The notes beneath the pieces were generated by a model that saw nothing but the letters and a program-made list of their open reading frames with translations, was not told where the DNA came from and made no database searches. The position numbers were made by a program, and so were the translations under genes. A stretch of 32,841 nt of DNA from Bryobacterales bacterium (lineage in GTDB: Bacteria; Acidobacteriota; Terriglobia; Bryobacterales; Bryobacteraceae): positions 1-32,841 of the forward strand of contig DAIDJK010000001.1 of the NCBI GenBank assembly GCA_027450225.1, in the 5' to 3' direction. Shown here piece by piece: positions 21,435 to 29,382 of this stretch; the stretch's first letter is position 1; the number at the start of each line of letters is the position of its first letter.

Positions 21435-22236
21435 AGAGTATCCGCATTACATCGAATTCCGGCACGTATATAAGACGTTCGACAAACCGGTTTTAGTCGA
21501 TTCCAATTTTCACGTGGACGGGGGCCAGACGGTGGCGATTATCGGCCGCTCCGGGGTGGGCAAATCCGTTACCCTCAGCCACATTATGGGATTTCTGAAA
21601 CCGGACCAGGGCCGGGTGATCGTGGCGCACGAAGACGTTACGAACTACGACGAAGCCGAAATGAACCGGATTCGCCGCAAAGTGACGATGGTTTTCCAGT
21701 CCGGCGCGCTGTTCGATTCACTGACGGTGGCCGAGAATGTCGCATTCGCGCTGGAACAACGCGCCGATTACGACGAAAAGAACCGCGATGACGTCGTTCG
21801 CGGCCTGATGAGAATGGTGGATATCTGGGATATGCGCGACGAATATCCGGCTGATCTTTCAACCGGATTCAAGCGATCCGTGGCGATCGCGCGCGCGCTG
21901 GCCGCCGAACCGCAATGCCTCCTCTATGACGAGCCAACCACCATGGTGGATCCGATCATGAGCGATCACATGACACAGCTCATGCTGCGGCTGAAACGCG
22001 ACCACCAGCTGACCAGCATTGTTGTGACTCACGATCTGGATCTGATGAACAACGTGGCGGACACGGTGGTGTTCCTGAACAAAGGGCACGTGGCGTTTTT
22101 CGGCCCGACGAAGGAGTTGTATCAGTCCGAGGACCCGGACATTCAGGAATTTCTGGAACTGGACAAGATTATTCGCGGGGCCTCGATTCCCGCGCAGGAT
22201 CCGATGCGCATGGGGCTGGGCGAACTGGAACATTAG
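21427..22236 (+). CDS. ABC transporter ATP-binding protein, Mla/Mkl type
   Basis: This 269-residue ATPase resembles MlaF/Mkl, the cytoplasmic engine of phospholipid or lipid transport with MlaE and MCE-domain partners. Walker A is GRSGVGKS (40-47), the Q-loop is Gln91, Walker B is LLYDE with Glu169, and the switch His is His202. The signature motif is LSTGF (144-148) rather than LSGGx, and the D-loop reads TTMVDP where TTGLDP is usual. Both changes touch residues that normally contact ATP across the dimer. A GTG at 21406 is also in frame. 21427 is favoured because it gives the family-like start MAEEYPHYIEF and overlaps mobA by eight bases. MlaE and MlaD homologues are not next to it, so its partners must lie elsewhere or differ. 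Confidence 0.85.
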   Translation: MAEEYPHYIEFRHVYKTFDKPVLVDSNFHVDGGQTVAIIGRSGVGKSVTLSHIMGFLKPDQGRVIVAHEDVTNYDEAEMNRIRRKVTMVFQSGALFDSLTVAENVAFALEQRADYDEKNRDDVVRGLMRMVDIWDMRDEYPADLSTGFKRSVAIARALAAEPQCLLYDEPTTMVDPIMSDHMTQLMLRLKRDHQLTSIVVTHDLDLMNNVADTVVFLNKGHVAFFGPTKELYQSEDPDIQEFLELDKIIRGASIPAQDPMRMGLGELEH

Positions 22237-22265
22237 CGCGGCTGCCGCCAGCGGGCGAAAAGGGA

Positions 22266-23135
22266 ATGGAGCATCTTTGGAGCCTGGGTGGCCTGAGCTG
22301 GCGCAAACTGATGATCCGCACCGTCCGCGAAAGCTGGGCAGACAATGTCTTCGGCCAGGCTGCCCGTCTCGCGTTTTACCATTTCCTCGCTCTGTTCCCG
22401 TCCCTGCTGCTGATGATGCTGGTGGCGCGGCCGGATTCGGCCCCGGAAACCTCGCTTCGGCACGCGCTGGGACACGCCGTGGGGTACGTACTGCCGGCCG
22501 CGACGGCCGCGCTGATGCAGACCACTGTCACCGAACTTCATCAGAACGCCGCCACATCGGGAGGCATCTGGATTGGCGTGGCTGGAGCGTTGTGGGCCGC
22601 GGTGAACGGAGCCTGGGCCATGGTGGACGGCCTGAATGTCGCTTATGAGGTAGAGGAGAAGCGATCGTGGATACACGTGACGGCGATCGCGCTGGCATTC
22701 ACGGCGATTATCGCGGCTGCGACGCTGCTTGCGCTCGCCGGGGGCGAGATGCTGGCCGCGTGGCTGGACCGGCTGGGCTTCGGGCCTGTTGGAGCCGCCG
22801 CCCGATGGGCGGTAATCGCCGGCGCCTTATTCATCTGCCTTGCGGCATTCTTTCGCATCGGGCCGAATCTGAACGACCGGCAGTGGCAGTGGAGCACGCC
22901 CGGGGCGGTGATTGCCGCCGCGTTGTGGATTGGGGAGACGCTCGTGTTCCGCTTCTGGGTGGACCGCTTCAACAGCTATCCGGCGATTTACGGTCATCTG
23001 GCCTCTGTCGCTTCGCTGCTCGTGTGGCTTTATATAACGGGCGCGACCGTGCTGATCGGCGCCGAGATGAATTCGGAGATCGAGAAAGCGGCGGCCGAAG
23101 GCGGTGTGGGCCGCGAGGTGCGGCGAGCGAGGTGA
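22266..23135 (+). CDS. YihY/BrkB-family inner-membrane protein
   Basis: This 289-residue integral membrane protein fits the YihY/virulence factor BrkB family (formerly called ribonuclease BN, wrongly). It has an amphipathic N-terminus with ARLAFYHFLALFPSLL (about 33-48), six hydrophobic stretches in total, and the C-terminal signature SLLVWLYITGATVLIGAEMNSE, close to the family pattern LLLWLYxSxxxxLLGAElN. The role of the family is not well known; members have been linked to complement resistance in Bordetella. The gene begins 29 bases after the ATPase and is read in the same direction. The start has only a poorly spaced AAGGGA; a second in-frame ATG at 22311 is possible. Confidence 0.88.
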   Translation: MEHLWSLGGLSWRKLMIRTVRESWADNVFGQAARLAFYHFLALFPSLLLMMLVARPDSAPETSLRHALGHAVGYVLPAATAALMQTTVTELHQNAATSGGIWIGVAGALWAAVNGAWAMVDGLNVAYEVEEKRSWIHVTAIALAFTAIIAAATLLALAGGEMLAAWLDRLGFGPVGAAARWAVIAGALFICLAAFFRIGPNLNDRQWQWSTPGAVIAAALWIGETLVFRFWVDRFNSYPAIYGHLASVASLLVWLYITGATVLIGAEMNSEIEKAAAEGGVGREVRRAR

Positions 23136-23159
23136 AGGGCAATGACGTAAAGGGCAATG
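23135..23159. repeat. Short direct repeat AAGGGCAATG, two copies 15 bases apart
   Basis: The ten-base unit occurs at 23135-23144 and 23150-23159, just after the YihY-family stop. It may be a small slippage duplication; no function is evident. Confidence 0.5.
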
Positions 23160-23208
23160 CAGCCTGTTCGCGACAGCTGTGTTATTTTCAGGAATCCGCT
23201 TCCACCCC

Positions 23209-24207
23209 ATGCGCATTTCTTCGAAAGCGCCCTGCCGCGTCGATCTGGCCGGCGCGACCCTCGATATCTGGCCCCTGTACCTCTTTCACCACCGCCCGGT
23301 GACCGTTAATTTCGCGGTGGATCGCTATACGTCCTGCGATCTCGAGACCCGCGAAGACCAGACGATCATTCTGCGGTCGACCGATCTCCGGAAAGAAGAG
23401 CGCTTCGAATCGCTCGCCAAACTTTGCTCGGCGCGCAAGTATAAATTGCCTCTTCTGGCGCTGCTGGTGCGCTTTTTCGAACCGCGAACGGGACTCCTTA
23501 TCGAATCGAATTCGGAAGCGCCGGCCGGAGCCGGCATATCCGGATCGTCCGCGCTGATGATCGCGGTGGCTTCGGCTCTGAACAAACTGACGGAACGGGG
23601 CTATTCTCTCGAAAAGCTGCGGGAAATCGTGCAGAACATCGAGGCGCAGGTGATTCGGGTACCCACGGGTTCGCAGGACTATTATCCGGCCATGTACGGC
23701 GGGATTTCGGCCATCGAGCTTTCGCCGGCGGGAATCCGGCGGAGCGCGCTTCCCGTGGACGCGGCGGAATTGAACAGGCGATTCGTTCTTGCCTACACCG
23801 GCGCGCCTCGCAATTCGGGCATCAACAACTGGGAAGTGATGAAGGCGCATATCGACTCCGATCGCGCCGTGCACCGGAATTTCGACCGGATCGCCTGCAT
23901 AGCGAACTGTATGCGGACGGCGCTGGAGCGCGCCGACTGGGATGAGGCCGGTCGACTGGTGCGGGATGATTGGGAGCACCGGCGGCGGAACTCGCCTGGC
24001 ATTACGACGCCCCTGATCGACAGGCTGGTGAAATCCGCGCGCCGCGCCGGAGCCACAGGGGCGAAGGTTTGCGGAGCCGGGGGCGGCGGATGCGTGGTGT
24101 TTCTGGTGGAACCGGGCGCGAAAACCTGCGTGGAAGCGGCAGTCGAGGCGAGCGGGGGTACGTTGCTGGATGCGGCGGTGGCGGAGCGTGGAGTCCGGGT
24201 GCGCTGA
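23209..24207 (+). CDS. GHMP-family sugar kinase
   Basis: This 332-residue cytoplasmic kinase starts MRISSKAPCRVDLAGATLDI, the usual GHMP substrate-binding start. The ATP-binding loop PAGAGISGSSA (105-115) matches the GHMP glycine-rich motif, TGSQDYYPAMYGG (153-165) carries the likely catalytic Asp157, and CGAGGGGC (288-295) is the C-terminal family motif. It most resembles heptose-7-phosphate kinase or fucokinase/galactokinase-like members that phosphorylate a sugar for nucleotide-sugar synthesis or salvage. The substrate cannot be read from the sequence, though a fucose link would fit the fucosidase far upstream. A GTG at 23179 would add ten residues without family match, so the ATG at 23209 is used. 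The next gene begins one base after its TGA. Confidence 0.85.
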   Translation: MRISSKAPCRVDLAGATLDIWPLYLFHHRPVTVNFAVDRYTSCDLETREDQTIILRSTDLRKEERFESLAKLCSARKYKLPLLALLVRFFEPRTGLLIESNSEAPAGAGISGSSALMIAVASALNKLTERGYSLEKLREIVQNIEAQVIRVPTGSQDYYPAMYGGISAIELSPAGIRRSALPVDAAELNRRFVLAYTGAPRNSGINNWEVMKAHIDSDRAVHRNFDRIACIANCMRTALERADWDEAGRLVRDDWEHRRRNSPGITTPLIDRLVKSARRAGATGAKVCGAGGGGCVVFLVEPGAKTCVEAAVEASGGTLLDAAVAERGVRVR

Positions 24208-24208
24208 C

Positions 24209-25099
24209 ATGCCTGAGGCGGCGCCCGCGACAACGTCCGGACGCGATCCGGTCCGCCCGCTGCTGGGCGCCGGGGTTTGTTTCCTGCTCTATCGGGTGGG
24301 AACGTTCATCCTGATTCCCATCGGCGCTTACTTCGGAGGCATCATGGTGGCCAGCACGGTTCCGCCGTTGCTGGCAGCCGCGTTTGCGACGTCTATCGCG
24401 ATGGCGATCTTCGAGTCGCGGCGGCTGGGCGACATTGGACTGCACTGGCGCGAAGGCTCGGCCCGCAATTTTGCTATCGGGATGGGGCTGGCGATAATCG
24501 CCGCCTGCATGGTGATTCTGGCGCCGGTGGCTGCGGGAGTGGCGCACTTCCGCGCCGTGGCGGGGGCGGACATCTCCTGGCGGGGCGACATCTTTTTTCC
24601 ACTGCTGCTCTTGTGCGGCGCGCTTGGAGAGGAGATCGCATTCCGGGGGTTTACGCTGCAGTTTCTCATCAGAGGATACGGCGCATGGATTGGGGTAATC
24701 GCGGTGGGTTCCATCTTCGGATTGCTGCACGCCGGCAATCCGGGGGCGACGCCGCTTTCGATTTGTATTACGATCGGCTTCGGCATCCTCTTCGGCTTCG
24801 CCGTGGTGCGATCACATGACCTGTGGTTCCCATTGGGACTGCACTTTGGCTGGAACGCCACGCTGCCATTTCTCGGCGTGGATCTGAGCGGACTTACAAT
24901 CAGAGTAACGAGGTACGAGATTCAATGGAATTCGGACGCGCTGTGGAGCGGCGGGAGCTACGGTCCGGAGGCAAGCCTGCTGACGCTTTTCATTCTTCCC
25001 GTACTGGGAGTGATGATCTGGAAAGCGCCGATACGGCGTGGCTGGACGTGGCTGCTCGATCATGGCCCGGACGAAGCCGAATCCGCGCCATCGGCGTGA
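24209..25099 (+). CDS. CPBP-family intramembrane metalloprotease (CAAX/Abi type)
   Basis: This 296-residue membrane protein has about seven hydrophobic segments. The three family motifs are EEIAFRG (141-147), GLLHAGNP with His174 (171-178) and LHFGWN with His212 and Asn216 (211-216). In eukaryotic Rce1 the matching residues bind zinc and cut CAAX proteins; in bacteria the family includes proteases of unknown substrates and bacteriocin-immunity proteins. The ATG at 24209 lies one base after the TGA of the kinase, and the last four bases overlap the start of the next gene (GTGA), so this is part of one operon. A longer in-frame start at 24170 would overlap the kinase and adds no hydrophobic sequence. 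Confidence 0.88.
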   Translation: MPEAAPATTSGRDPVRPLLGAGVCFLLYRVGTFILIPIGAYFGGIMVASTVPPLLAAAFATSIAMAIFESRRLGDIGLHWREGSARNFAIGMGLAIIAACMVILAPVAAGVAHFRAVAGADISWRGDIFFPLLLLCGALGEEIAFRGFTLQFLIRGYGAWIGVIAVGSIFGLLHAGNPGATPLSICITIGFGILFGFAVVRSHDLWFPLGLHFGWNATLPFLGVDLSGLTIRVTRYEIQWNSDALWSGGSYGPEASLLTLFILPVLGVMIWKAPIRRGWTWLLDHGPDEAESAPSA

Positions 25100-25875
25100 T
25101 CGCGGCCGCGTACCTGATTACAAACATCCCGATGCTCGCGGGAGTGATTCACGTTTCCGACAAGCTGACCGAGGACGAGAAGGTATCGCTGGTACGGGAT
25201 CTCGATGCCGAATATGCGAAAGCCAGGGCGCTGATACCCCGATCGAAGAAAGCGCTCGTGGTGGATGCGAATGGCACGTGGGACAAGGCGGCGTGGCTGA
25301 ATCAGGTTCGCACCATGGGGCCTGCGGCGCGGGTCGGCGATCAGGTCCAGATTACGAAAGTCTCTCTCGATGGCGACCGCATCATCCTGGAACTGAACGG
25401 GGGGCTGAAGAGCGGGCACAAGTGGTATGACAACATCGAGGTGGGAATGGACGTGACGGCGCCGATCACGAACGGGGGCCGGCCTGCGACCTTCGGCAGC
25501 GTCATCGAGCTGAATTTCCACAAACCGATGGAGAACCTCACGGCCGCCGACGTAAAGAGGATACTCTCGCCGCTCCTCGATTTCGACAAGCACTCCGTTA
25601 CCACCGTTTACTCAGAAACTCTTCCTCCCGCGATGCGGAACGCCATCAACCAGAAGCGCGCGATTGAGGGTATGGACCGGGAACAGGTAATGATGGCGCT
25701 GGGCCACCCGGACCACAAGTATCGCGAGTCAAAAAATGGCCTGGATACAGAAGACTGGATCTACGGTCAACCGCCGGGAAAGATCACGTTTGTCACCTTC
25801 GCCGGGACGAAAGTCGTCAAAGTCAAGGAAGAATACGCCGGATTGGGCATGGTTGAGAACCAGAAACCCAATTAG
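25096..25875 (+). CDS. Exported protein with C-terminal BamE (SmpA/OmlA)-like domain
   Basis: The start is inferred from the GTGA overlap with the stop of the protease gene: GTG at 25096 gives 259 residues. The N-terminus (IAAAYLITNIPMLAGVIHV) is hydrophobic like a signal peptide or anchor but has no basic residue before it, so an earlier start cannot be excluded. The frame continues upstream to 24823, but that part is antisense-like overlap with the protease gene and not family-like. A middle domain (about 30-165) contains ILELNGGLKSGHKWYDNIEVGMDV, which I do not recognise. The C-terminal ~60 residues (192-252) contain GMDREQVMMALGHPDHK, WIYGQPPGKI and VTFAGTKVVKV, the layout of BamE/SmpA domains that assist outer-membrane protein assembly. 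Its actual role is unknown. Confidence 0.7.
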   Translation: MIAAAYLITNIPMLAGVIHVSDKLTEDEKVSLVRDLDAEYAKARALIPRSKKALVVDANGTWDKAAWLNQVRTMGPAARVGDQVQITKVSLDGDRIILELNGGLKSGHKWYDNIEVGMDVTAPITNGGRPATFGSVIELNFHKPMENLTAADVKRILSPLLDFDKHSVTTVYSETLPPAMRNAINQKRAIEGMDREQVMMALGHPDHKYRESKNGLDTEDWIYGQPPGKITFVTFAGTKVVKVKEEYAGLGMVENQKPN

Positions 25876-25914
25876 ACGTCTGGCGTCAAAGCCGGCGATC
25901 GCATCCCTGAACGA

Positions 25915-26196
25915 TTACTCGCCTGCTGATTTCGCCTTCAGCTGTTTCCTGTGTTCAGCCCACCGGCGCTTTTGGGCGGCGGCGATACGCTTCCGGGCGG
26001 CTTCGCTCAGAGTACGTTTCTTTCGTGGAGCTGAAGGAGCAGCGGGTTGAGATTTCGTAATCGGTGACGAAACCCGTCCACCGAGCTGGCGTCGAATGGC
26101 GTCGATTCTGCTTTGCAGTTCGTCGCGCTCTTTCTCAAGATGCTGGAGAGCGTATTCAAGAATCTCCCGATTCTGCTCTGATCTTCCTCGTGGCAT
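25915..26196 (-). CDS. Small coiled-coil protein with basic C-terminus
   Basis: This 93-residue protein starts at an ATG at 26196 with AGGGAG five bases upstream; a longer in-frame start at 26235 lacks one. Residues 7-40 have a heptad-like pattern (EILEYALQHLEKERDELQSR) suited to a coiled coil. A Pro/Ala linker follows (about 50-58), then a very basic stretch (59-91; RKKR, AARKRIAAAQKRRWAEHRKQ) that could bind DNA or RNA. No named family is recalled; similar SEAARxRIAAAQxxRW tails occur in small acidobacterial and planctomycete proteins. The gene converges with the BamE-like gene (39-base gap) and is divergent from dtd. Its function is unknown, though a nucleoid- or RNA-associated role is a reasonable guess. 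Confidence 0.7.
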   Translation of the reverse strand: MPRGRSEQNREILEYALQHLEKERDELQSRIDAIRRQLGGRVSSPITKSQPAAPSAPRKKRTLSEAARKRIAAAQKRRWAEHRKQLKAKSAGE

Positions 26197-26268
26197 GGAT
26201 TCTCCCTGACCAACTATATCATGCGAGCCGGTCAATGTTACTCATAATATAAGCCCCATCAGAGCATC

Positions 26269-26706
26269 ATGCGAATCCTGGTACAGCGTGTAATACGAGC
26301 TGAAGTACGCGTCGAAGGCAAGTTAGCAGGCTCGATAAACAAAGGCATTCTCGGCTTCGTCGGAGTAGGAGCCGGCGACACATTCGCGGAAGCGGACCAT
26401 CTGGCCACAAAGCTTGTCGAACTAAGACTATTTTCCGACTCAAACGGGAAGATGAACGCAAGTGCGCGCGACATCGGGGCCGACGTGTTGCTGGTTTCAC
26501 AATTCACTCTTTACGGGGACTGCTCGAAAGGCAGGAGGCCCAGCTTCGATGCAGCCGCGCCCCCCGGAGTGGCTCGGGCAATTTACGATTATTTCGTCCA
26601 GAAAGTGCGCGCGCAAGGTTTACGCACCGAGACGGGAGTTTTCCAGGCCCACATGGAAGTGGAACTGATCAACGATGGACCCGTCACTTTCCTGCTCGAA
26701 AGGTGA
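26269..26706 (+). CDS. dtd: D-aminoacyl-tRNA deacylase
   Basis: Dtd removes D-amino acids (and glycine wrongly placed on tRNA-Ala) from tRNA in the cytoplasm. The 145-residue protein starts MRILVQRVIRAEV, the family start. The active-site motif SQFTLYGD (77-84) and the cross-subunit NDGPVT (135-140, with the Gly-cis-Pro at 137-138) are both present, and the length is exactly that of the family. The divergent small gene leaves 72 bases between starts, with an AT-rich stretch (CATAATATAA) just upstream of dtd that may hold its promoter. The convergent amidohydrolase gene ends ten bases after it. Confidence 0.97.
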   Translation: MRILVQRVIRAEVRVEGKLAGSINKGILGFVGVGAGDTFAEADHLATKLVELRLFSDSNGKMNASARDIGADVLLVSQFTLYGDCSKGRRPSFDAAAPPGVARAIYDYFVQKVRAQGLRTETGVFQAHMEVELINDGPVTFLLER

Positions 26707-26716
26707 CACATCCGGC

Positions 26717-28015
26717 TCACGGCCGGTTTATGTATTTGTCGTACAGGTCCTTCTGCCGATTGTTCAGATCAACGAGCTTGCCGTTTATAAAAAGATCGTG
26801 AATCCTGGTCCGCGTTTCGAGGGGATCGCCATCGGTTACGATGATGTCGGCGAACTTACCCTCCTCGATGGTTCCCGCCTGATTGCCTATTCCCCAGATT
26901 TCGGCGGCATTTCTGGTCAGAGCCTTCAAGGCATCGTCGTGTGGGAGGCCGAAGGCGACGGCCTGAGCAGCCTGATAAGGCAGGTTGCGCGAGGACAAGC
27001 TCGCGCTCCCGGTCAGAGTGGCGAAAGCAAAGCGAATACCTGCTTTATCGAGGTCCGCGGCGGTGGTAAATGCACGGTCGTAAGGATCGTCTTCGTCCAG
27101 AGGAAGCGCGAGAACAGGTCCGAGAATGACCGGAATATCGTGCGCTTTGATCTCTTTGGCGACCTTCCATGCTTCGGGAGCTTCGCAGAGGATGATCTTC
27201 ACTCTCTGTTTATCTGCGAAGGCGATTGCGTCTCGAATCTCGCGTTCCCGAATGGCAGTGACCAGAACAGGCTCCGCGCCTTCGATCACGGGAACCATGG
27301 CCTCCAGTCTGAGATCCGGCTTGAAATCCGGCGCCTTCGTGTCCCTGGCGAGTTTGTAGCGCCGGGCGCTCTCGAAGAAATCGTTCAAATCCGACATTTG
27401 TTTGTCGAAATCGCGCTTTGCGTTCGCGAATCCTGCTCCGGGCTCCGCGCCTCCGCCGGACTCATTGTCGGGCACAAACACTCTCCGTCCCTCGGTCTGG
27501 ATGAACGGCATGCGGATATGCAGAGCCGCGCGAGCTTTGATGCCCATATCGCGTGTAGTCCAGCCGTCAAGATGTATAAGCGAAACCTGGCCTGATATAA
27601 GTTGCCCTTCCGGCATGGTAGCCACTGTGGTGATTCCGTTAACTCGAGTTACCGGGATATGTTCGCTCGAAGGATTCACGGCTGTAAGCGCGACGAGTTG
27701 CGGATTGTATCGCCCGAGTTCATCGGTGTCCTCCGTCTCACGCACCGCATTCACTTCCACGAGGCCAATTTCGGTTCCCGCGTCGATCATGCCCGGATAC
27801 ACCTGAAGCCCTCTGGCATCGATCAACTTCGCGTCCTTCGGCGCGGCCAGGTTATGGCCGACTCCGGCGATCCTGCCATCCCGAATGAGAACCGATCCGT
27901 TCTGAATATCGGGGCCGGCCATGGTGTGAATATTCGCGCCGCGGATCAAGTATGTCTGGCCACTGGCGACCGTCACCCGGATGATGGCGCATACGAGGAG
28001 AACCAAATATCTCAC
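26717..28015 (-). CDS. Exported amidohydrolase-family protein lacking the HxH metal motif (third of three)
   Basis: This 432-residue protein has a signal peptide (about 1-20) and the beta-sandwich plus TIM-barrel layout of imidazolonepropionase-like amidohydrolases, including GRIAGVG, NGITTVATMPEG and the C-terminal GTIEEGKFADIIVTDGDP. Where active members read PGxIDxHxH, this one has PGMIDAGTEIGL (74-85), so both first metal His residues are absent. The later ligands are missing too: compared with the middle protein, VHAHC becomes VTAIRE (252-257), LQHALEAYK becomes LCEAPEAWK and SLNSDDP becomes ATLTGSA. It is probably catalytically dead or uses another mechanism. The start is GTG at 28015, overlapping the stop of the middle gene by four bases (GTGA). 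It is the last gene of a three-gene operon. Confidence 0.85.
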   Translation of the reverse strand: MRYLVLLVCAIIRVTVASGQTYLIRGANIHTMAGPDIQNGSVLIRDGRIAGVGHNLAAPKDAKLIDARGLQVYPGMIDAGTEIGLVEVNAVRETEDTDELGRYNPQLVALTAVNPSSEHIPVTRVNGITTVATMPEGQLISGQVSLIHLDGWTTRDMGIKARAALHIRMPFIQTEGRRVFVPDNESGGGAEPGAGFANAKRDFDKQMSDLNDFFESARRYKLARDTKAPDFKPDLRLEAMVPVIEGAEPVLVTAIREREIRDAIAFADKQRVKIILCEAPEAWKVAKEIKAHDIPVILGPVLALPLDEDDPYDRAFTTAADLDKAGIRFAFATLTGSASLSSRNLPYQAAQAVAFGLPHDDALKALTRNAAEIWGIGNQAGTIEEGKFADIIVTDGDPLETRTRIHDLFINGKLVDLNNRQKDLYDKYINRP

Positions 28016-29382
28016 AGCGCCGGCCCTCCCTGTACTCGGACGGTCTGGCCGCTGCCGGCGGGCCGGCTCAAGCTTCGTTCCGCTGCCGCCTTCCCGATCA
28101 ACGCCTTCTTTTCGATTTCGAGCCGGGTACGCTGCTGAATGTCCGCATCGCGATCAAAGTATTCGTGGCCATCGATCCAGACTTTCAGAACTTTGCTGAA
28201 GTTGGAAAGCGGATGCCCGTCATAAAGGAGGACATCGGCATCCTTGCCGACTTCGAGTGACCCGACGCGATTGTCGATCATGAGTTGCCTCGCCGGGTTG
28301 ATCGTCACCAGTGAAAGAGCTTCGGTTTCGGAAAGGCCCCCGTACTTCATGGTTTTCGCGGCTTCCTTGTCGAGATGGCGCATGAGTTCGGGATCATCCG
28401 AATTGAGCGAAGTGAGTACGCCTTTACGCACCAGGATAGCGGCGTTGTATGGAATCGCATCCTGAGCCTCCATCTTGTAAGCCCACCAGTCACTGAAAGT
28501 CGAAACTCCCGCCCCGTGCGCCGCAATCTCTTTCGCCACTTTGTAAGCCTCGAGAGCATGCTGCAATGTGCGTATTTTGAAGCCGTAATCATCAGCAACG
28601 CGCAGCAGCATCAGAATTTCATCCTGCCGGTAACAGTGCGCATGGACCAGACGCTTTCCCTCGAGGACTTCCACGAGCGGTTCGAGTTTCAGATCCCGCG
28701 CGGGAGGAATTGCAATCTCGCCCCGGGCTGTCCTCGCCTTGTATTCGTCCCAGCTTGCTCTGTAAACTTTTGCGTCGTTGAAAGCCTCGCGAATCACGTC
28801 TTCCACGCCCATGCGTGTGGCCGGATACCGGGCGGCCTGCCCGGGAGCGGCAAAACCGAATCCGGTGATATTGCCGGCGCGCTTTGGATTCTCTCCGAGC
28901 GCGAATTTGATACCTGGCATCGCGCCCTGGAATTTCATTTCCTCCGCGCTCCTGCCCCAGCGCATTTTCATGACGAGCGTCTTGCCGCCAATCGAGTTGG
29001 CGCTTCCATGGAGTATGTTCGCGGTGGTGACTCCCCCGGCGAGCGCCCTATAGATCGCGATGTCTTCGGGATTCAGTACGTCACCGATGCCGACCATCGA
29101 AGATACCGAAACACTGCCTTCGTTGATGGCTTCGATCATGATGTGAGAATGGCAATCGATGATGCCCGGCATCACATACTTGCCCGATCCGTCGATCACC
29201 ATCGCGCCCGCGGGAGCAAGGACTTTCTCGCCAATCGCCGCGATTTTGCCGTTTTCAAGAAGAATGGAGCCTCTAATGACGCCGTTGGTGACGGTAAGAA
29301 TCGTCGCGTTCTGAATCAGAACCGGCAGGTCGGCGGCCACGGCCAGCGAAGCGCAGCACAAACCCAGTAATCCGAATCTCAT
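28012..29382 (-). CDS. Exported amidohydrolase-family metalloenzyme with intact active site (middle of three)
   Basis: This 456-residue protein has a signal peptide (about 1-16). Metal ligands of amidohydrolases are all visible: His78 and His80 (PGIIDCHSH), a His in VHAHC (247 or 249), His275 (LQHALEAY) and Asp329/330 in SLNSDD. The segment GGVTTANILHGSANSIGGK (116-134) and the C-terminal GSLEVGKDADVLLYDGHP are typical of the imidazolonepropionase-like subgroup, which includes periplasmic cyclic-imide, dipeptide or lactone hydrolases. The substrate cannot be read. The ATG at 29382 overlaps the TGA of the upstream gene by one base (TGATG), and the GTG of the downstream gene overlaps its own stop by four bases. 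This is the only one of the three that should be an active hydrolase. Confidence 0.9.
   Translation of the reverse strand: MRFGLLGLCCASLAVAADLPVLIQNATILTVTNGVIRGSILLENGKIAAIGEKVLAPAGAMVIDGSGKYVMPGIIDCHSHIMIEAINEGSVSVSSMVGIGDVLNPEDIAIYRALAGGVTTANILHGSANSIGGKTLVMKMRWGRSAEEMKFQGAMPGIKFALGENPKRAGNITGFGFAAPGQAARYPATRMGVEDVIREAFNDAKVYRASWDEYKARTARGEIAIPPARDLKLEPLVEVLEGKRLVHAHCYRQDEILMLLRVADDYGFKIRTLQHALEAYKVAKEIAAHGAGVSTFSDWWAYKMEAQDAIPYNAAILVRKGVLTSLNSDDPELMRHLDKEAAKTMKYGGLSETEALSLVTINPARQLMIDNRVGSLEVGKDADVLLYDGHPLSNFSKVLKVWIDGHEYFDRDADIQQRTRLEIEKKALIGKAAAERSLSRPAGSGQTVRVQGGPAL

Noticed and set aside
24823-25095. Upstream extension of the BamE-like gene
   Set aside because: It overlaps the protease gene in another frame and gives an unlikely hydrophilic leader; the GTGA overlap start is better.
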